Source of the DNA: Paracoccaceae bacterium
GTDB taxonomy: Bacteria; Pseudomonadota; Alphaproteobacteria; Rhodobacterales; Rhodobacteraceae
DNA length: 59,631 bases
Reading direction: 5' to 3'
NCBI GenBank assembly: GCA_024642725.1
Contig: JAHEAO010000012.1
Location: 1-59,631 of the forward strand
This document shows positions 25,913 through 35,028 of the stretch, piece after piece (within the stretch, counting starts at the first letter, position 1; each line of letters starts with the position of its first letter). The notes beneath the pieces are model-generated. The model had not been told where the DNA came from. It ran no database searches and worked only from the letters and a program-made list of their open reading frames with translations. The position numbers and the translations under genes were made by a program.

Positions 25913-27901
25913 CTAGCTCTCGCTGGAATCATCCAGATAGTCGTCAGTTGTTCGGACACGGGGCCGGTCCCCGCCACGGAATGGCGCGGCATCATCATGA
26001 TACTGGGCCTTCACTCGGCAGTCGTCGCACATCCGGATCAGCCGCACGTTGTCAGAGTTTGTGAACATCGAATGATGGCCTTCCAGCTTTTCAACAATTC
26101 GCTCTATCGTGCTCCTGACACCGAAGAGTTTGCCACATTCGATGCAAGGATAGGGCGCTTCCTCTTTCAGAACGCGCTGCGAAAAGGCAGCATCGGAAAT
26201 ATCCAGTCTCGGCTCCAAGGCGATAGCATCTTCCGGGCAGATGTTTGCGCAAAGCCCGCACTGAAGACAGGCATCCTCCTGGAACAGCAGTTGCGGGCTG
26301 TCCGGGTTGTCCGTCAGGGCCCCGGAGGGACAAAGGCTGGCACAGGAAAGGCAAAGCGTACAGGCATCCGGGTCAACAAGGACTGCGCCATAGGGCGCGC
26401 CCTTTGGCAGCGGTATGGCTGTCTTTAGGCCTTGGGTCGCCAGCGATCTGGCCGCCAGCCTTGTTGCATCTCGGCGCCGGCCAAGCGCCAGTATTGGTTC
26501 GAAATCAAATGCTGAGGGTCCTGGATCATAGAGAGCATCGGACAGCTGCTCCGGGTCGGCAATGTCCAGCAGACGCCCGCGTACCTCGGAATGCCCCAAT
26601 CCCTGAATGAGCGCCCGACAAAGTTCCAACTCGCTTTCCAGAGTAGTGCGCTCTGTCTTTGACGAGAGGAGAATGTAGAAATCCACAAAGCCACTTGCCA
26701 GTGCAACCATCATCTCGGCGTGGCCGAAAGCCGACAATGAAGGAATCTCAAGTGGAATGACATTGGCGGGCAGCCCGCGTCCGAAACGCGCCGCGAGGCT
26801 GATCAACTCTCTGCCGTAGTCACGATCGTGGATGAGAAGCCGGGGGGCTAAGCCGCCTGCCGCACGATAGGTGCTTGCCAAAAGGCGTGTCTCTCCGAAT
26901 ATCTCTTGGACCGGCGGTGCGTCGTAACTGATCGCCGCAGAGGGGCACACCGCGGAACAAGAGCCGCAGCCGGCGCAAATGCTGGCATTCACCGATACGA
27001 CATCGCCTGCCGGCAAAATTGCGCCGGTCGGACAGGCATCGAGACAGCGTGTGCAGCCCGTTTGCCCGGCACGGGAATGGGCGCAAAGACTCTCATCCAG
27101 CGAGACATGCAGGGTCTTTTCAAAGGTGCCGACAAGGTGAGACGCGTCAAAGATTGCGCGCTGCACCGCCAAGGGATCGCCGGGGTCGGCCCGAAGATAT
27201 CCGTCGCGCTTGTGATGCGCCTGAAAGAGCGGCGGGTTGCCTGTCAGGTCCAAGATGACATCGCACTCCGATGCGCCACCATCGCGCGGAGTGTCAAATC
27301 GCGTATGCCCGCGACCGGATTGCAGTGCCGAACGATAGTCATCCACGACGATCTTAAAATTGCCCAACGCGCCGTTACAATTTCGAATCTGACCTGTCGC
27401 GATGTCGTACCGGCTCGTCGCGTTGGGCTGAGTCTCGGGCGGGAGGTCCAGCAAGCAGGTCACCTGCATCAGACCCGACAACTGTTCAGCTGCAGGCAGT
27501 GCGACATCCGGGTGCCCCATGATCAGGCAGAGCCCCTCCGAAACCACGTCGATCGTCTTCTCGGGTTTCCGCACCATCTGCGCGGCTGCCAACAAGGCGG
27601 CGATCTTGGGAGTCGCGTCGGCACCTTCGCTGGACCAGCCGGCCCTGTCGCGGATGTCCACGGTCAGAGGAACCGGAACCTCCAAATCATCCGCCAGAGC
27701 CGCAAACGTCTCGAATTGCTGCTGACAACAGATGATGAGACCATCAGGGTTTGCCAGCAAGGCGTTCGAGACGATTTCCAGCTGGCTTGCGCAGAGGTCA
27801 GTATGAATCTTTGAGCAATTCAGGCCGGTCGCTCTGGCAATTCCATCGCGGTCTAGCTTTTGCGATCCTGCGCAGTCGCACAGCATGACCTTGGTATCCA
27901 T
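25913..27901 (-). CDS. Formate-dehydrogenase-associated polyferredoxin (4Fe-4S protein)
   Basis: A 662-residue cytoplasmic protein with no signal peptide. Four ferredoxin-type motifs come in two pairs: CTRCLDACPTGAI and CAGCGSCSAVCPSAAI (about residues 280-330), then CTLCLSCASLCPSGAL and CLQCGLCANICPEDAI (about 515-560). Two further C-x2-C pairs lie near the C-terminus (CIECG and CDDC). N-terminal cysteines (LCDCAGS, GLNCSK, DLCAS) recall heterodisulfide-reductase-type proteins. AGGGAGA precedes ATG 27901. It is divergent from the DUF3305 gene. It probably acts in electron transfer or cluster delivery for FDH. Confidence 0.85.
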   Translation of the reverse strand: MDTKVMLCDCAGSQKLDRDGIARATGLNCSKIHTDLCASQLEIVSNALLANPDGLIICCQQQFETFAALADDLEVPVPLTVDIRDRAGWSSEGADATPKIAALLAAAQMVRKPEKTIDVVSEGLCLIMGHPDVALPAAEQLSGLMQVTCLLDLPPETQPNATSRYDIATGQIRNCNGALGNFKIVVDDYRSALQSGRGHTRFDTPRDGGASECDVILDLTGNPPLFQAHHKRDGYLRADPGDPLAVQRAIFDASHLVGTFEKTLHVSLDESLCAHSRAGQTGCTRCLDACPTGAILPAGDVVSVNASICAGCGSCSAVCPSAAISYDAPPVQEIFGETRLLASTYRAAGGLAPRLLIHDRDYGRELISLAARFGRGLPANVIPLEIPSLSAFGHAEMMVALASGFVDFYILLSSKTERTTLESELELCRALIQGLGHSEVRGRLLDIADPEQLSDALYDPGPSAFDFEPILALGRRRDATRLAARSLATQGLKTAIPLPKGAPYGAVLVDPDACTLCLSCASLCPSGALTDNPDSPQLLFQEDACLQCGLCANICPEDAIALEPRLDISDAAFSQRVLKEEAPYPCIECGKLFGVRSTIERIVEKLEGHHSMFTNSDNVRLIRMCDDCRVKAQYHDDAAPFRGGDRPRVRTTDDYLDDSSES

Positions 27902-27985
27902 GAATTCTCCCTAACGCCCGAATGTATGGACGATCTGACCCGGACCGGACTATGGTTGGGTGGCAAAAGCCTAGACGCGAGATCA

Positions 27986-28573
27986 ATGAAGGTAAAGATG
28001 ACGCTGGCCGATCAACTGCCAAAGTCCGTTTCCATTCCAATCGGGGTCCTCGTACGCAGAGCTCCGGGTGTGACCAGATGGGAAAAATGGACCTGGAATG
28101 TGACGGGGTTGCTTCCCGGCGCCGGGGCCGGTGAATGGCGCGTGCTACGGGAGGAAGAGGACGCGACCGAATTTCATGCGGCAACCGTCCCTCTGACGCT
28201 CTACCGGACGGACACCGAAGCATATTTGACTGCGCTCAACGGGAAACCGCCGTCGGTATTCGTGATCCTTCGCAAGACTGGCGGCGATTCAGAAGCGCGG
28301 CCGGAGGTCCTGACTGTTACGGCGTCGGCCTACGAAGCTCAGGACTATGCAGACAACGGGGAGGATATCGTCGAACGCTTTCCCATGACGGACGGCTTGT
28401 TCGGCTGGATTAGCGACTTTGCGCATGCGCATCACATCGACGAAGCTTTCGTCAAACGAAAGCGTCGCGGCGATACTATTGAAGGCAGGCAGGACGGCAT
28501 CGGCGATGCCAGGGTCCGCCAAACGGCCGATGTCTTCAGGGCTCCGCAATCAAGACGGGTTCAGGATGAATGA
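27986..28573 (+). CDS. DUF3305 domain-containing protein
   Basis: A 195-residue cytoplasmic protein. The conserved core SIPIGVLVRRAPGVTRWEKW, GLLPGAGAGEWRVLREEEDA, TLYRTDTEAYLTALNGKPPS and PPSVFVILR is that of DUF3305, a family nearly confined to formate dehydrogenase loci. ATG 27998 is an alternative start with a better-placed AAGG. Its stop overlaps the DUF3306 gene, and the pair almost always occurs together. Its biochemical role is unknown; maturation of FDH is the usual guess. Confidence 0.85.
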   Translation: MKVKMTLADQLPKSVSIPIGVLVRRAPGVTRWEKWTWNVTGLLPGAGAGEWRVLREEEDATEFHAATVPLTLYRTDTEAYLTALNGKPPSVFVILRKTGGDSEARPEVLTVTASAYEAQDYADNGEDIVERFPMTDGLFGWISDFAHAHHIDEAFVKRKRRGDTIEGRQDGIGDARVRQTADVFRAPQSRRVQDE

Positions 28574-29184
28574 CCGATAGATCAGATGACTTCCTGTCCC
28601 GCTGGTCGCGACGAAAGAGATACGCCACCGATGAGGGTGACGAAGAACATTCTGCTGCCCCCACAGACTTTGCGCGGAAAGATTTGGCGGGAACGACCGA
28701 GCCAGACCCAGAAAGTGACAGGCAGCTTCTCGATCAATTGGGCCTGAAGGATCCGGACGACTTGCTGCCAGGAAATGAATTCTCGGCCTTCCTCAAGGCG
28801 GCAATTCCCAACCATCTCAAGCAGCGCGCATTGCGTCGGCTCTGGAGTTCCAACCCGGTCCTGGCGAATTTAGATGGCCTCAATGACTATGACGGGGACT
28901 TCACCGGCGGAACCGTCCCATCCGGGGGCCTCAAGACGGCTTACAGGGTAGGCAGGGGTTTTTTGCAGGACCCGGCAGAATCCCAGGAACCACCGGATTT
29001 TGCGACGGCTGAAGGTTTGGAACAGCAGCAGGTGGAGGCCACCCGAGTGCCGGAGATTGTCGCTGAATCGGTGGAAGAATTGGATCCGGATCGCACGGAA
29101 TCCACGACGGCAGAAGCGTCCGTCGAAGTGACGAAACCGGACCAAAAACGCAGAATGAAGTTCCGATTTGACGAAAGCTCTTGA
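28570..29184 (+). CDS. DUF3306 domain-containing protein
   Basis: A 204-residue hydrophilic protein. It starts with the family hallmark DDFLSRWSRRKR and contains EFSAFLKAAIPNHLKQRALR then LWSSNPVLANLDGLNDYDGD. The C-terminal third is acidic and low in complexity (VEELDPDRTESTTAEASVEV), so probably disordered. ATGA overlap with DUF3305. It has no membrane segment or metal-binding cysteines. Function unknown, but context points to FDH biogenesis. Confidence 0.87.
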   Translation: MTDRSDDFLSRWSRRKRYATDEGDEEHSAAPTDFARKDLAGTTEPDPESDRQLLDQLGLKDPDDLLPGNEFSAFLKAAIPNHLKQRALRRLWSSNPVLANLDGLNDYDGDFTGGTVPSGGLKTAYRVGRGFLQDPAESQEPPDFATAEGLEQQQVEATRVPEIVAESVEELDPDRTESTTAEASVEVTKPDQKRRMKFRFDESS

Positions 29185-29282
29185 TTTGGCGTGGTCAAAA
29201 AGGCTTGCCAATTAATGATGTTTGTCTAACCTTCCCAGTAGAAGAGGAGCAGACAAGGCGCCATGTCAGTCTGGAGAGACAT

Positions 29283-29888
29283 TTGAGCGAATTGGCCGAG
29301 ATCTCGGAAGTTTCGGAAGAAGACCTGCTTCGGGCGGGCCTGTATGACTTTCTTGCACTTCTCTTGGCCAGACCAGCCGACATGATCGTGATTGGACGCG
29401 CAAAAGCGCTGGAAGGAGATAGCACCGACCTCGGCTCCGCGATTCGGGCGCTTTCCCGAGTGGCTTCGGCGGCAACGCCCGCGTCCACGGAGCGGGAATT
29501 CAACAAGTTGTTCATTGGTGTCGGTCGGGGCGAATTGCTGCCTTATGCCAGCTATTACATGACGGGCTTCTTGAATGAGAAGCCGCTGGCCTTGCTGCGC
29601 AACGATATGCAAACCTTGGGTATTGAGCGCGCGCCAAATGTATTCGAACCGGAAGACAACATAGCCAGCCTATGTGAAATGATGGCTGGCTTGATCGTTG
29701 GCAAATTCGGCGCGCCGGCATCTTTGGACCGGCAAAAACAATTCTATGACAAACATCTAGGGCCGTGGGCGAGGCACTTTTTCGCTGATCTTGAGGGGGC
29801 CAAGACTTCACTTTTCTATGCTCCGGTCGGTGCGATTGGACGTGTGTTCATGGAAATTGAGAAGGAAGCCTTCAGGCTGGCGGGTTGA
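29283..29888 (+). CDS. TorD/DmsD-family molybdo/tungstoenzyme chaperone
   Basis: A 201-residue all-helical chaperone. Visible family features are LLRAGLYDFLALLLARPADM, EFNKLFIGVGRGELLPYASY (the E-x-x-x-LFxG...PYaS(y/v)Y pattern) and FEPEDNIASLCEMMAGLI. It probably binds the Tat signal of the FDH alpha subunit and oversees cofactor insertion. No in-frame ATG gives the expected N-terminus; TTG 29283 follows GGAGAG and yields a normal length. A seven-codon reading frame (29263-29286) ends exactly over this TTG. An in-frame TTG at 29181 seems too far upstream. Confidence 0.82.
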   Translation: MSELAEISEVSEEDLLRAGLYDFLALLLARPADMIVIGRAKALEGDSTDLGSAIRALSRVASAATPASTEREFNKLFIGVGRGELLPYASYYMTGFLNEKPLALLRNDMQTLGIERAPNVFEPEDNIASLCEMMAGLIVGKFGAPASLDRQKQFYDKHLGPWARHFFADLEGAKTSLFYAPVGAIGRVFMEIEKEAFRLAG

Positions 29889-29945
29889 CCAGAGGAAGAT
29901 TTAGGGATCGCGGACGCGCGATCGGCACGCAAAGGGAGATGAAAG

Positions 29946-30137
29946 ATGGGAACGACTGAAAAACCGATAGACGAGAGCCGGCGCGGGTTCTTGAAGCTGG
30001 CCGCTACCGGTGCGCCGGTCGCTGCTCTGACGGCGGTTGCCGGACAGGAAGTCGCTGCCGAGGAGGCCGAGCCGGAGGGCGCGGGGCTTCGCAAGACAGC
30101 CCATGTGAAAGCATATCTCGAGAGCGCCCGCTTCTAG
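29946..30137 (+). CDS. Small Tat-signal protein of the formate dehydrogenase operon (FdhX-like)
   Basis: A 63-residue peptide, almost all of it a twin-arginine signal: ESRRGFLKLAATGAPVAAL, then a short acidic stretch and AHVKAYLESARF. Such small proteins recur just upstream of FDH alpha genes. GGGAGATGAAAG precedes the ATG. After cleavage only about 25 residues would remain. It could be a Tat-targeted partner or a decoy for the TorD chaperone; neither is proven. Confidence 0.75.
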   Translation: MGTTEKPIDESRRGFLKLAATGAPVAALTAVAGQEVAAEEAEPEGAGLRKTAHVKAYLESARF

Positions 30138-30199
30138 GTACATGCGCGCAAGGAACAAGAAACGATACGACCGAACTGGTCGATAGGGGAGGAGCCAAG

Positions 30200-33112
30200 A
30201 TGCTCAGGAAAAAGACAAATGAAGCTCAGCGCCGGCATAGGTCTGAAAATGTCCTTTCACGCGTTGCGACAAAGTCCGTCGATCGTCGATCGTTCTTGAA
30301 AACATCTGGTCTTGCCATTGGTGGTCTCGCGGCCCTTGGGGCGACGGCCGGCACGGTCACACGTGCGAGCGCCCAAACCGCAGTTGCGCGCGCGGTGCAA
30401 AACATCAAATCCGTCTGCACCCATTGCTCTGTTGGGTGCACGGTAGTCGCTGAGGTTTCGGATGGTGTCTGGATCGGTCAAGAGCCCGGTTGGGACAGCC
30501 CTTTCAATCTTGGGGCGCACTGCGCCAAGGGGGCCGCGGTGCGTGAACACGCACATGGCGAACGCCGCCTGAAATACCCCACCAAACTGGTCAATGGGGA
30601 ATGGGTCCGGGTCAGCTGGGAAGAGGCGATCAACGAGATCGGCGACAAGATGCTGCAAATCCGCGAAGAAAGCGGACCCGATAGCGTCTATTGGTTGGGC
30701 TCTGCCAAACACAACAACGAACAGGCTTACCTGTTCCGCAAATTTGCAGCCTATTGGGGCACCAACAACGTGGATCACCAGGCGCGGATCTGCCACTCGA
30801 CGACAGTCGCAGGCGTTGCGAATACATGGGGCTATGGCGCCATGACCAACAGCTATAACGACATCCACAATTCCAAAGCGATTTTTGTGATCGGTGGAAA
30901 TCCGGCAGAGGCTCATCCGGTTTCACTGCTGCATATCCTGAAATCGAAAGAGGAAAACAATGCGCCGCTGATCGTCTGCGATCCACGGTTTACTCGCACG
31001 GCCGCTCACGCCGACGAGTATGTACGCTTCCGCCCCGGAAGCGACGTTGCCCTGGTCTGGGGTATCCTCTGGCACATTTTTGAGAATGGCTGGGAAGACA
31101 AGGAATTCATCCGGACACGAGTCTGGGGAATGGATGAAATCAAGGCCGAAGTGAACAAGTGGACACCCGAAGAGACAGAGCGCGTCACGGGTGTACCGGG
31201 ATCGCAGTTGCGCCGTGTCGCACAGCAACTCGCCAATAATCGCCCCGGCACCGTGATCTGGTGCATGGGCGGCACACAGCATTCCAACGGCAACAACAAT
31301 ACCCGCGCATATTGTGTGCTTCAGCTGGCGCTGGGGAACATGGGCCGCGCCGGAGGTGGGACCAATATCTTCCGGGGCCACGACAACGTGCAGGGCGCAA
31401 CAGACCTTGGCGTTTTGGCGGATACGCTTCCAGGATATTATGGTCTGGCTCCGGGTAGCTGGGCTCATTGGGCGCGCGTCTGGGAGGAAGACATTGATTG
31501 GCTGTCGGCAAGATTCTCGGTCATGCCGGGGGCAGGTGCCGACGGCAAAGACCGGATGATGATGAATGAAACCGGTATTCCCGTTTCGCGCTGGATCGAT
31601 GGCGTTCTTGAAGACAAGGCGAATATCGATCAACCGGACAATACTCGGGCTATGGTCTTCTGGGGCCATGCGCCAAACTCTCAGACCCGTCTTCCGGAAA
31701 TGAAGACAGCGATGGAAAAGTTGGACCTGCTAGTCGTGGTTGACCCATATCCGACAATGACCGCAGTCATGCAGGACCGGACCGATGGCGTCTATTTACT
31801 GCCGGCCGCGACACAGTTCGAAACCTATGGCTCAGTGACCGCGTCCAACCGTTCCATTCAATGGCGCGAAAAGGTCGTCGAACCGTTGTTTGAGTGCCTG
31901 CCAGATCACACGATCATGGCTAAATTTGCGACGAAGTTTGGTTTTGCGGACCGTATGTTCCGAAACATCGAGGTGAATGGCGAAGAGCCCTTGATCGAAG
32001 ACATCACTCGCGAGTTCAACCGCGGTATGTGGACAATCGGTTATACAGGCCAGTCCCCGGAACGGCTTCGCAAGCATATGGATAACCAGCATACTTTCGA
32101 TAGGACGACGCTTCGGGCTAATGGCGGTCCGGCCGACGGGGACTACTACGGTTTGCCGTGGCCAAGCTGGGGTACGCCCGAGATGAACCACCCCGGATCG
32201 CCCAATCTGTATGACATCTCGGTACCAGTTGCCGAAGGTGGCATGGGGTTCCGCGCGCGGTTTGGTGTAGAGCGTGACGGGCAAAACCTACTCGCCGAAG
32301 GCGTCTATCCGGTGGGATCAGAAATTCAGGACGGTTATCCTGAATTCACCATGCAAATGCTTTTGGATTTAGGCTGGGATGGCGATCTGACGGCAGATGA
32401 GCGGGCGGCAATCGAAAAAGTTGCCGGAGCGCCCGACAAAGTTGGTGGCGTCAATTGGAAAACGGACTTGTCCGGCGGAATTCAGCGCGTCGCGATCAAG
32501 CATGGATGCGCGCCCTACGGTAACGCCAAGGCACGCGCCGTCGTCTGGACGTTCCCCGATCCGGTTCCGCTGCATCGCGAGCCGCTGTATTCGAACCGTC
32601 GGGATCTTGTTGCCGACTACCCGACATATGACGACAAGAAGTTCTGGCGCGTGCCAACCATGTATGCCTCGATTCAGCAGAACGACTTCAGCAAGGACTA
32701 TCCGATGATTCTGACCTCTGGTCGTCTTGTCGAATACGAAGGCGGCGGGGACGAGACGCGTTCAAATCCTTGGCTGGCAGAGTTGCAGCAAGACATGTTC
32801 GTCGAGGTGAACCCGCGCGATGCCAACAATATCGGCATTCGTGACGGTGCGCAGGTCTGGGTCGAAGGGCCGGAAGGTGGCAAAGTCAAGGTGATGGCGA
32901 TGCTGACGGAACGGGTTGCCCCCGGGGTTGCATTCATGCCCTTCCACTTTGGCGGGCATTTCCAAGGCGAGGACCGACGACACAAATACCCGGAAGGAGC
33001 GGACCCCATCGTGTTGGGTGAAGCATCAAACACAGCGCAGACCTACGGCTATGACTCTGTCACTCAGATGCAAGAGACTAAGGCCACGCTCTGCAAGATT
33101 TCAGCGGCTTAA
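30200..33112 (+). CDS. fdhA: Periplasmic formate dehydrogenase catalytic (alpha) subunit
   Basis: A 970-residue Mo/W-bisMGD oxidoreductase. A Tat signal lies at residues 25-60 (SVDRRSFLKTSGLAIGGLAA). The [4Fe-4S] ligands are C73, C76, C80 and C108. Metal ligand C198 sits in DHQARICHSTTVAGV and is encoded by TGC, so this is the cysteine, not selenocysteine, form; the adjacent H199 is the conserved proton-handling residue. The C-terminal molydopterin-binding segment (GRLVEYEGGGDETRSNPWLA, then FMPFHFGGHFQG) is complete. The Tat signal puts the enzyme in the periplasm, with electrons passing to the beta and gamma subunits. Tungsten use is suggested by tupBCA. Confidence 0.95.
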   Translation: MLRKKTNEAQRRHRSENVLSRVATKSVDRRSFLKTSGLAIGGLAALGATAGTVTRASAQTAVARAVQNIKSVCTHCSVGCTVVAEVSDGVWIGQEPGWDSPFNLGAHCAKGAAVREHAHGERRLKYPTKLVNGEWVRVSWEEAINEIGDKMLQIREESGPDSVYWLGSAKHNNEQAYLFRKFAAYWGTNNVDHQARICHSTTVAGVANTWGYGAMTNSYNDIHNSKAIFVIGGNPAEAHPVSLLHILKSKEENNAPLIVCDPRFTRTAAHADEYVRFRPGSDVALVWGILWHIFENGWEDKEFIRTRVWGMDEIKAEVNKWTPEETERVTGVPGSQLRRVAQQLANNRPGTVIWCMGGTQHSNGNNNTRAYCVLQLALGNMGRAGGGTNIFRGHDNVQGATDLGVLADTLPGYYGLAPGSWAHWARVWEEDIDWLSARFSVMPGAGADGKDRMMMNETGIPVSRWIDGVLEDKANIDQPDNTRAMVFWGHAPNSQTRLPEMKTAMEKLDLLVVVDPYPTMTAVMQDRTDGVYLLPAATQFETYGSVTASNRSIQWREKVVEPLFECLPDHTIMAKFATKFGFADRMFRNIEVNGEEPLIEDITREFNRGMWTIGYTGQSPERLRKHMDNQHTFDRTTLRANGGPADGDYYGLPWPSWGTPEMNHPGSPNLYDISVPVAEGGMGFRARFGVERDGQNLLAEGVYPVGSEIQDGYPEFTMQMLLDLGWDGDLTADERAAIEKVAGAPDKVGGVNWKTDLSGGIQRVAIKHGCAPYGNAKARAVVWTFPDPVPLHREPLYSNRRDLVADYPTYDDKKFWRVPTMYASIQQNDFSKDYPMILTSGRLVEYEGGGDETRSNPWLAELQQDMFVEVNPRDANNIGIRDGAQVWVEGPEGGKVKVMAMLTERVAPGVAFMPFHFGGHFQGEDRRHKYPEGADPIVLGEASNTAQTYGYDSVTQMQETKATLCKISAA

Positions 33113-33126
33113 GGGAGGGATGAGAA

Positions 33127-33720
33127 ATGGCTAGAGCAAAATTCCTCTGTGATGCGGAACGCTGCATCGAATGCAACGCCTGCGTAACCGCTTGTAAGAA
33201 TGAGCACGAGATCCCATGGGGTATCAACCGCAGACGGGTTGTAACCATTCAGGACGGCAAGCCGGGTGAGCGGACGATTTCGGTCGCTTGCATGCACTGC
33301 TCGGATGCTCCTTGTATGGCCGTCTGCCCGGTCGATTGCTTCTATCAGACCGACGACGGAGTGGTGCTTCATTCCAAGGACCTGTGCATAGGCTGCGGCT
33401 ATTGCTTCTACGCATGCCCGTTCGGCGCGCCGCAATATCCGCAGGCCGGGAACTTCGGAAGCCGGGGCAAGATGGACAAGTGCACCTTCTGTAACGGCGG
33501 GCCCGAGGAAGACATGTCGGAAGCCGAGTTCCAGAAGTATGGCCGCAACCGGATTGCGGAAGGCAAGTTGCCCATCTGTGCGGAGATGTGTTCCACCAAG
33601 GCTCTGCTGGCAGGGGATGGAGACGATGTTTCTGCGATCTATCGCGAACGCGTCGTCGCACGCGGATTTGGGTCCGGCGCCTGGGGCTGGGGAACGGCCT
33701 ACGATCAAAAGGGCGGCTAG
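33127..33720 (+). CDS. fdh3B: Formate dehydrogenase iron-sulfur (beta) subunit
   Basis: A 197-residue electron-transfer subunit with four cysteine clusters: [47 protein letters not shown] and CTFC...[10 protein letters not shown], enough for four [4Fe-4S] centres. It has no signal sequence and would be exported together with the Tat-borne alpha subunit. AGGGAGGGATGAGAA precedes the start. It links alpha-subunit oxidation to the cytochrome b subunit. Confidence 0.95.
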   Translation: MARAKFLCDAERCIECNACVTACKNEHEIPWGINRRRVVTIQDGKPGERTISVACMHCSDAPCMAVCPVDCFYQTDDGVVLHSKDLCIGCGYCFYACPFGAPQYPQAGNFGSRGKMDKCTFCNGGPEEDMSEAEFQKYGRNRIAEGKLPICAEMCSTKALLAGDGDDVSAIYRERVVARGFGSGAWGWGTAYDQKGG

Positions 33721-33813
33721 CGGACTTCGAGGTCTGGCGAATTTGCCGCCATCGAGAATCGAAGGGGCGGGCCAAGTGCTCGCCCCGACTTGTCTGGGAC
33801 GGGGTCTAAGAGA

Positions 33814-35025
33814 ATGATGAGAAAAATTGCCGCGCTTCTATTGCCTGTATTTTTGGCCTTCTCCTTACCAATTGCAGCGCAGGATGTAGTCCCGCCCGCA
33901 GCCGAGGCCATTCCCTTGTCCCAAGGTGGGCAAACCCTTGAGGATATTCTGGCGCGCCAGTCAGGCCTCAAAGATGCCCGTGAACCGAGAGAAACCGGAT
34001 CGGCAGCTGACGCGGCGGCAGGGATTGGCACGGCATTGGGCACAAGAGGGGCAGATTCCGATTCAGTCGTCTGGGAAACCCTGCGCTTCGGCACCTCGGA
34101 CCTGACCGTTTCCGCCGGAGGACCGCAGGCGGGTGTGGTCATTCAAGATGGCGGAATGTGGTGGCTGGAATTTCGCAGGGGTCCGCTTGCCACGTACGGC
34201 GGGTGGCTACTGATCGGCATGGTCGGGCTACTGGTGCTGTTCTACCTTGTCCGCGGCAAGATCAGGTTGAGCACAGGGTTTTCCGGTAGGACGATCGTGC
34301 GATTCGCGTCGATTGAGAGATTTGGCCACTGGTTGCTGGCGGGGTCGTTTATCCTTCTGGCGTTGACCGGGCTCATCTCATTGTTCGGCCGCATGGGTCT
34401 CATTCCCCTGGTCGGCAAGGAAACCTATGCGATGTTGGCCGTCGGGTCAAAATGGGTCCACAACAATATAAGCTGGGCCTTCATGATCGGCTTGGTGATG
34501 GTCTTCGTCATGTGGGTTGCTCACAACCTGCCGAATAGAACGGACCTTGTTTGGTTTGCGAAGGGTGGCGGACTCATCGGCCACGGCCATCCTCCGGCAA
34601 AGAAGTTCAACGGCGGCCAGAAGATCATATTCTGGTCGGTCATACTTCTGGGGGCCTCGATTTCGGTCTCGGGGCTCTCGTTGCTTTTCCCATTCCAGTT
34701 GCCACTATTCGCCAAGACCTTCGCGGTCATGAACGATATCGGCATTCCGGGGTGGATTGGCATGGAGGCTTTCCCAACCCGTTTGTCCCCACAAGAGGAA
34801 ATGCAGTTTGCCCAGCTTTGGCATGCTATGGTTAGCTTCGTCCTGATCGCCATCATCATCGCTCATATCTATATCGGCACCGTCGGCATGGAGGGCGCAT
34901 ACGATGCAATGGGATCGGGTGAGGTTGATCTGAATTGGGCAAAAGAGCACCACAGTCTCTGGGTTGAGGAGATGCAGAACAAGACAGCCACCGGCGAGCG
35001 TAGCCAGACGACTCCGGCGGAGTAG
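33814..35025 (+). CDS. Formate dehydrogenase cytochrome b (gamma) subunit
   Basis: A 403-residue membrane protein. A signal peptide (residues 1-22) precedes a long periplasmic N-terminal region, and one helix lies near GGWLLIGMVGLLVLFYLV. The cytochrome b556-type core then has four helices with haem-ligand histidines (FGHWLLAGSF, KWVHNN, MWVAHNL, FAQLWHAMVSF, IIIAHIYIG). It transfers electrons from formate to the membrane quinone pool. The extra N-terminal region is long compared with E. coli FdnI and typical of this FDH type. Confidence 0.92.
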   Translation: MMRKIAALLLPVFLAFSLPIAAQDVVPPAAEAIPLSQGGQTLEDILARQSGLKDAREPRETGSAADAAAGIGTALGTRGADSDSVVWETLRFGTSDLTVSAGGPQAGVVIQDGGMWWLEFRRGPLATYGGWLLIGMVGLLVLFYLVRGKIRLSTGFSGRTIVRFASIERFGHWLLAGSFILLALTGLISLFGRMGLIPLVGKETYAMLAVGSKWVHNNISWAFMIGLVMVFVMWVAHNLPNRTDLVWFAKGGGLIGHGHPPAKKFNGGQKIIFWSVILLGASISVSGLSLLFPFQLPLFAKTFAVMNDIGIPGWIGMEAFPTRLSPQEEMQFAQLWHAMVSFVLIAIIIAHIYIGTVGMEGAYDAMGSGEVDLNWAKEHHSLWVEEMQNKTATGERSQTTPAE

Positions 35026-35028
35026 TCA

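Noticed and set aside
30791-30800. Possible selenocysteine codon in the FDH alpha subunit
   Set aside because: The metal-ligand codon is TGC, a normal cysteine; there is no in-frame TGA and no need for a SECIS element.
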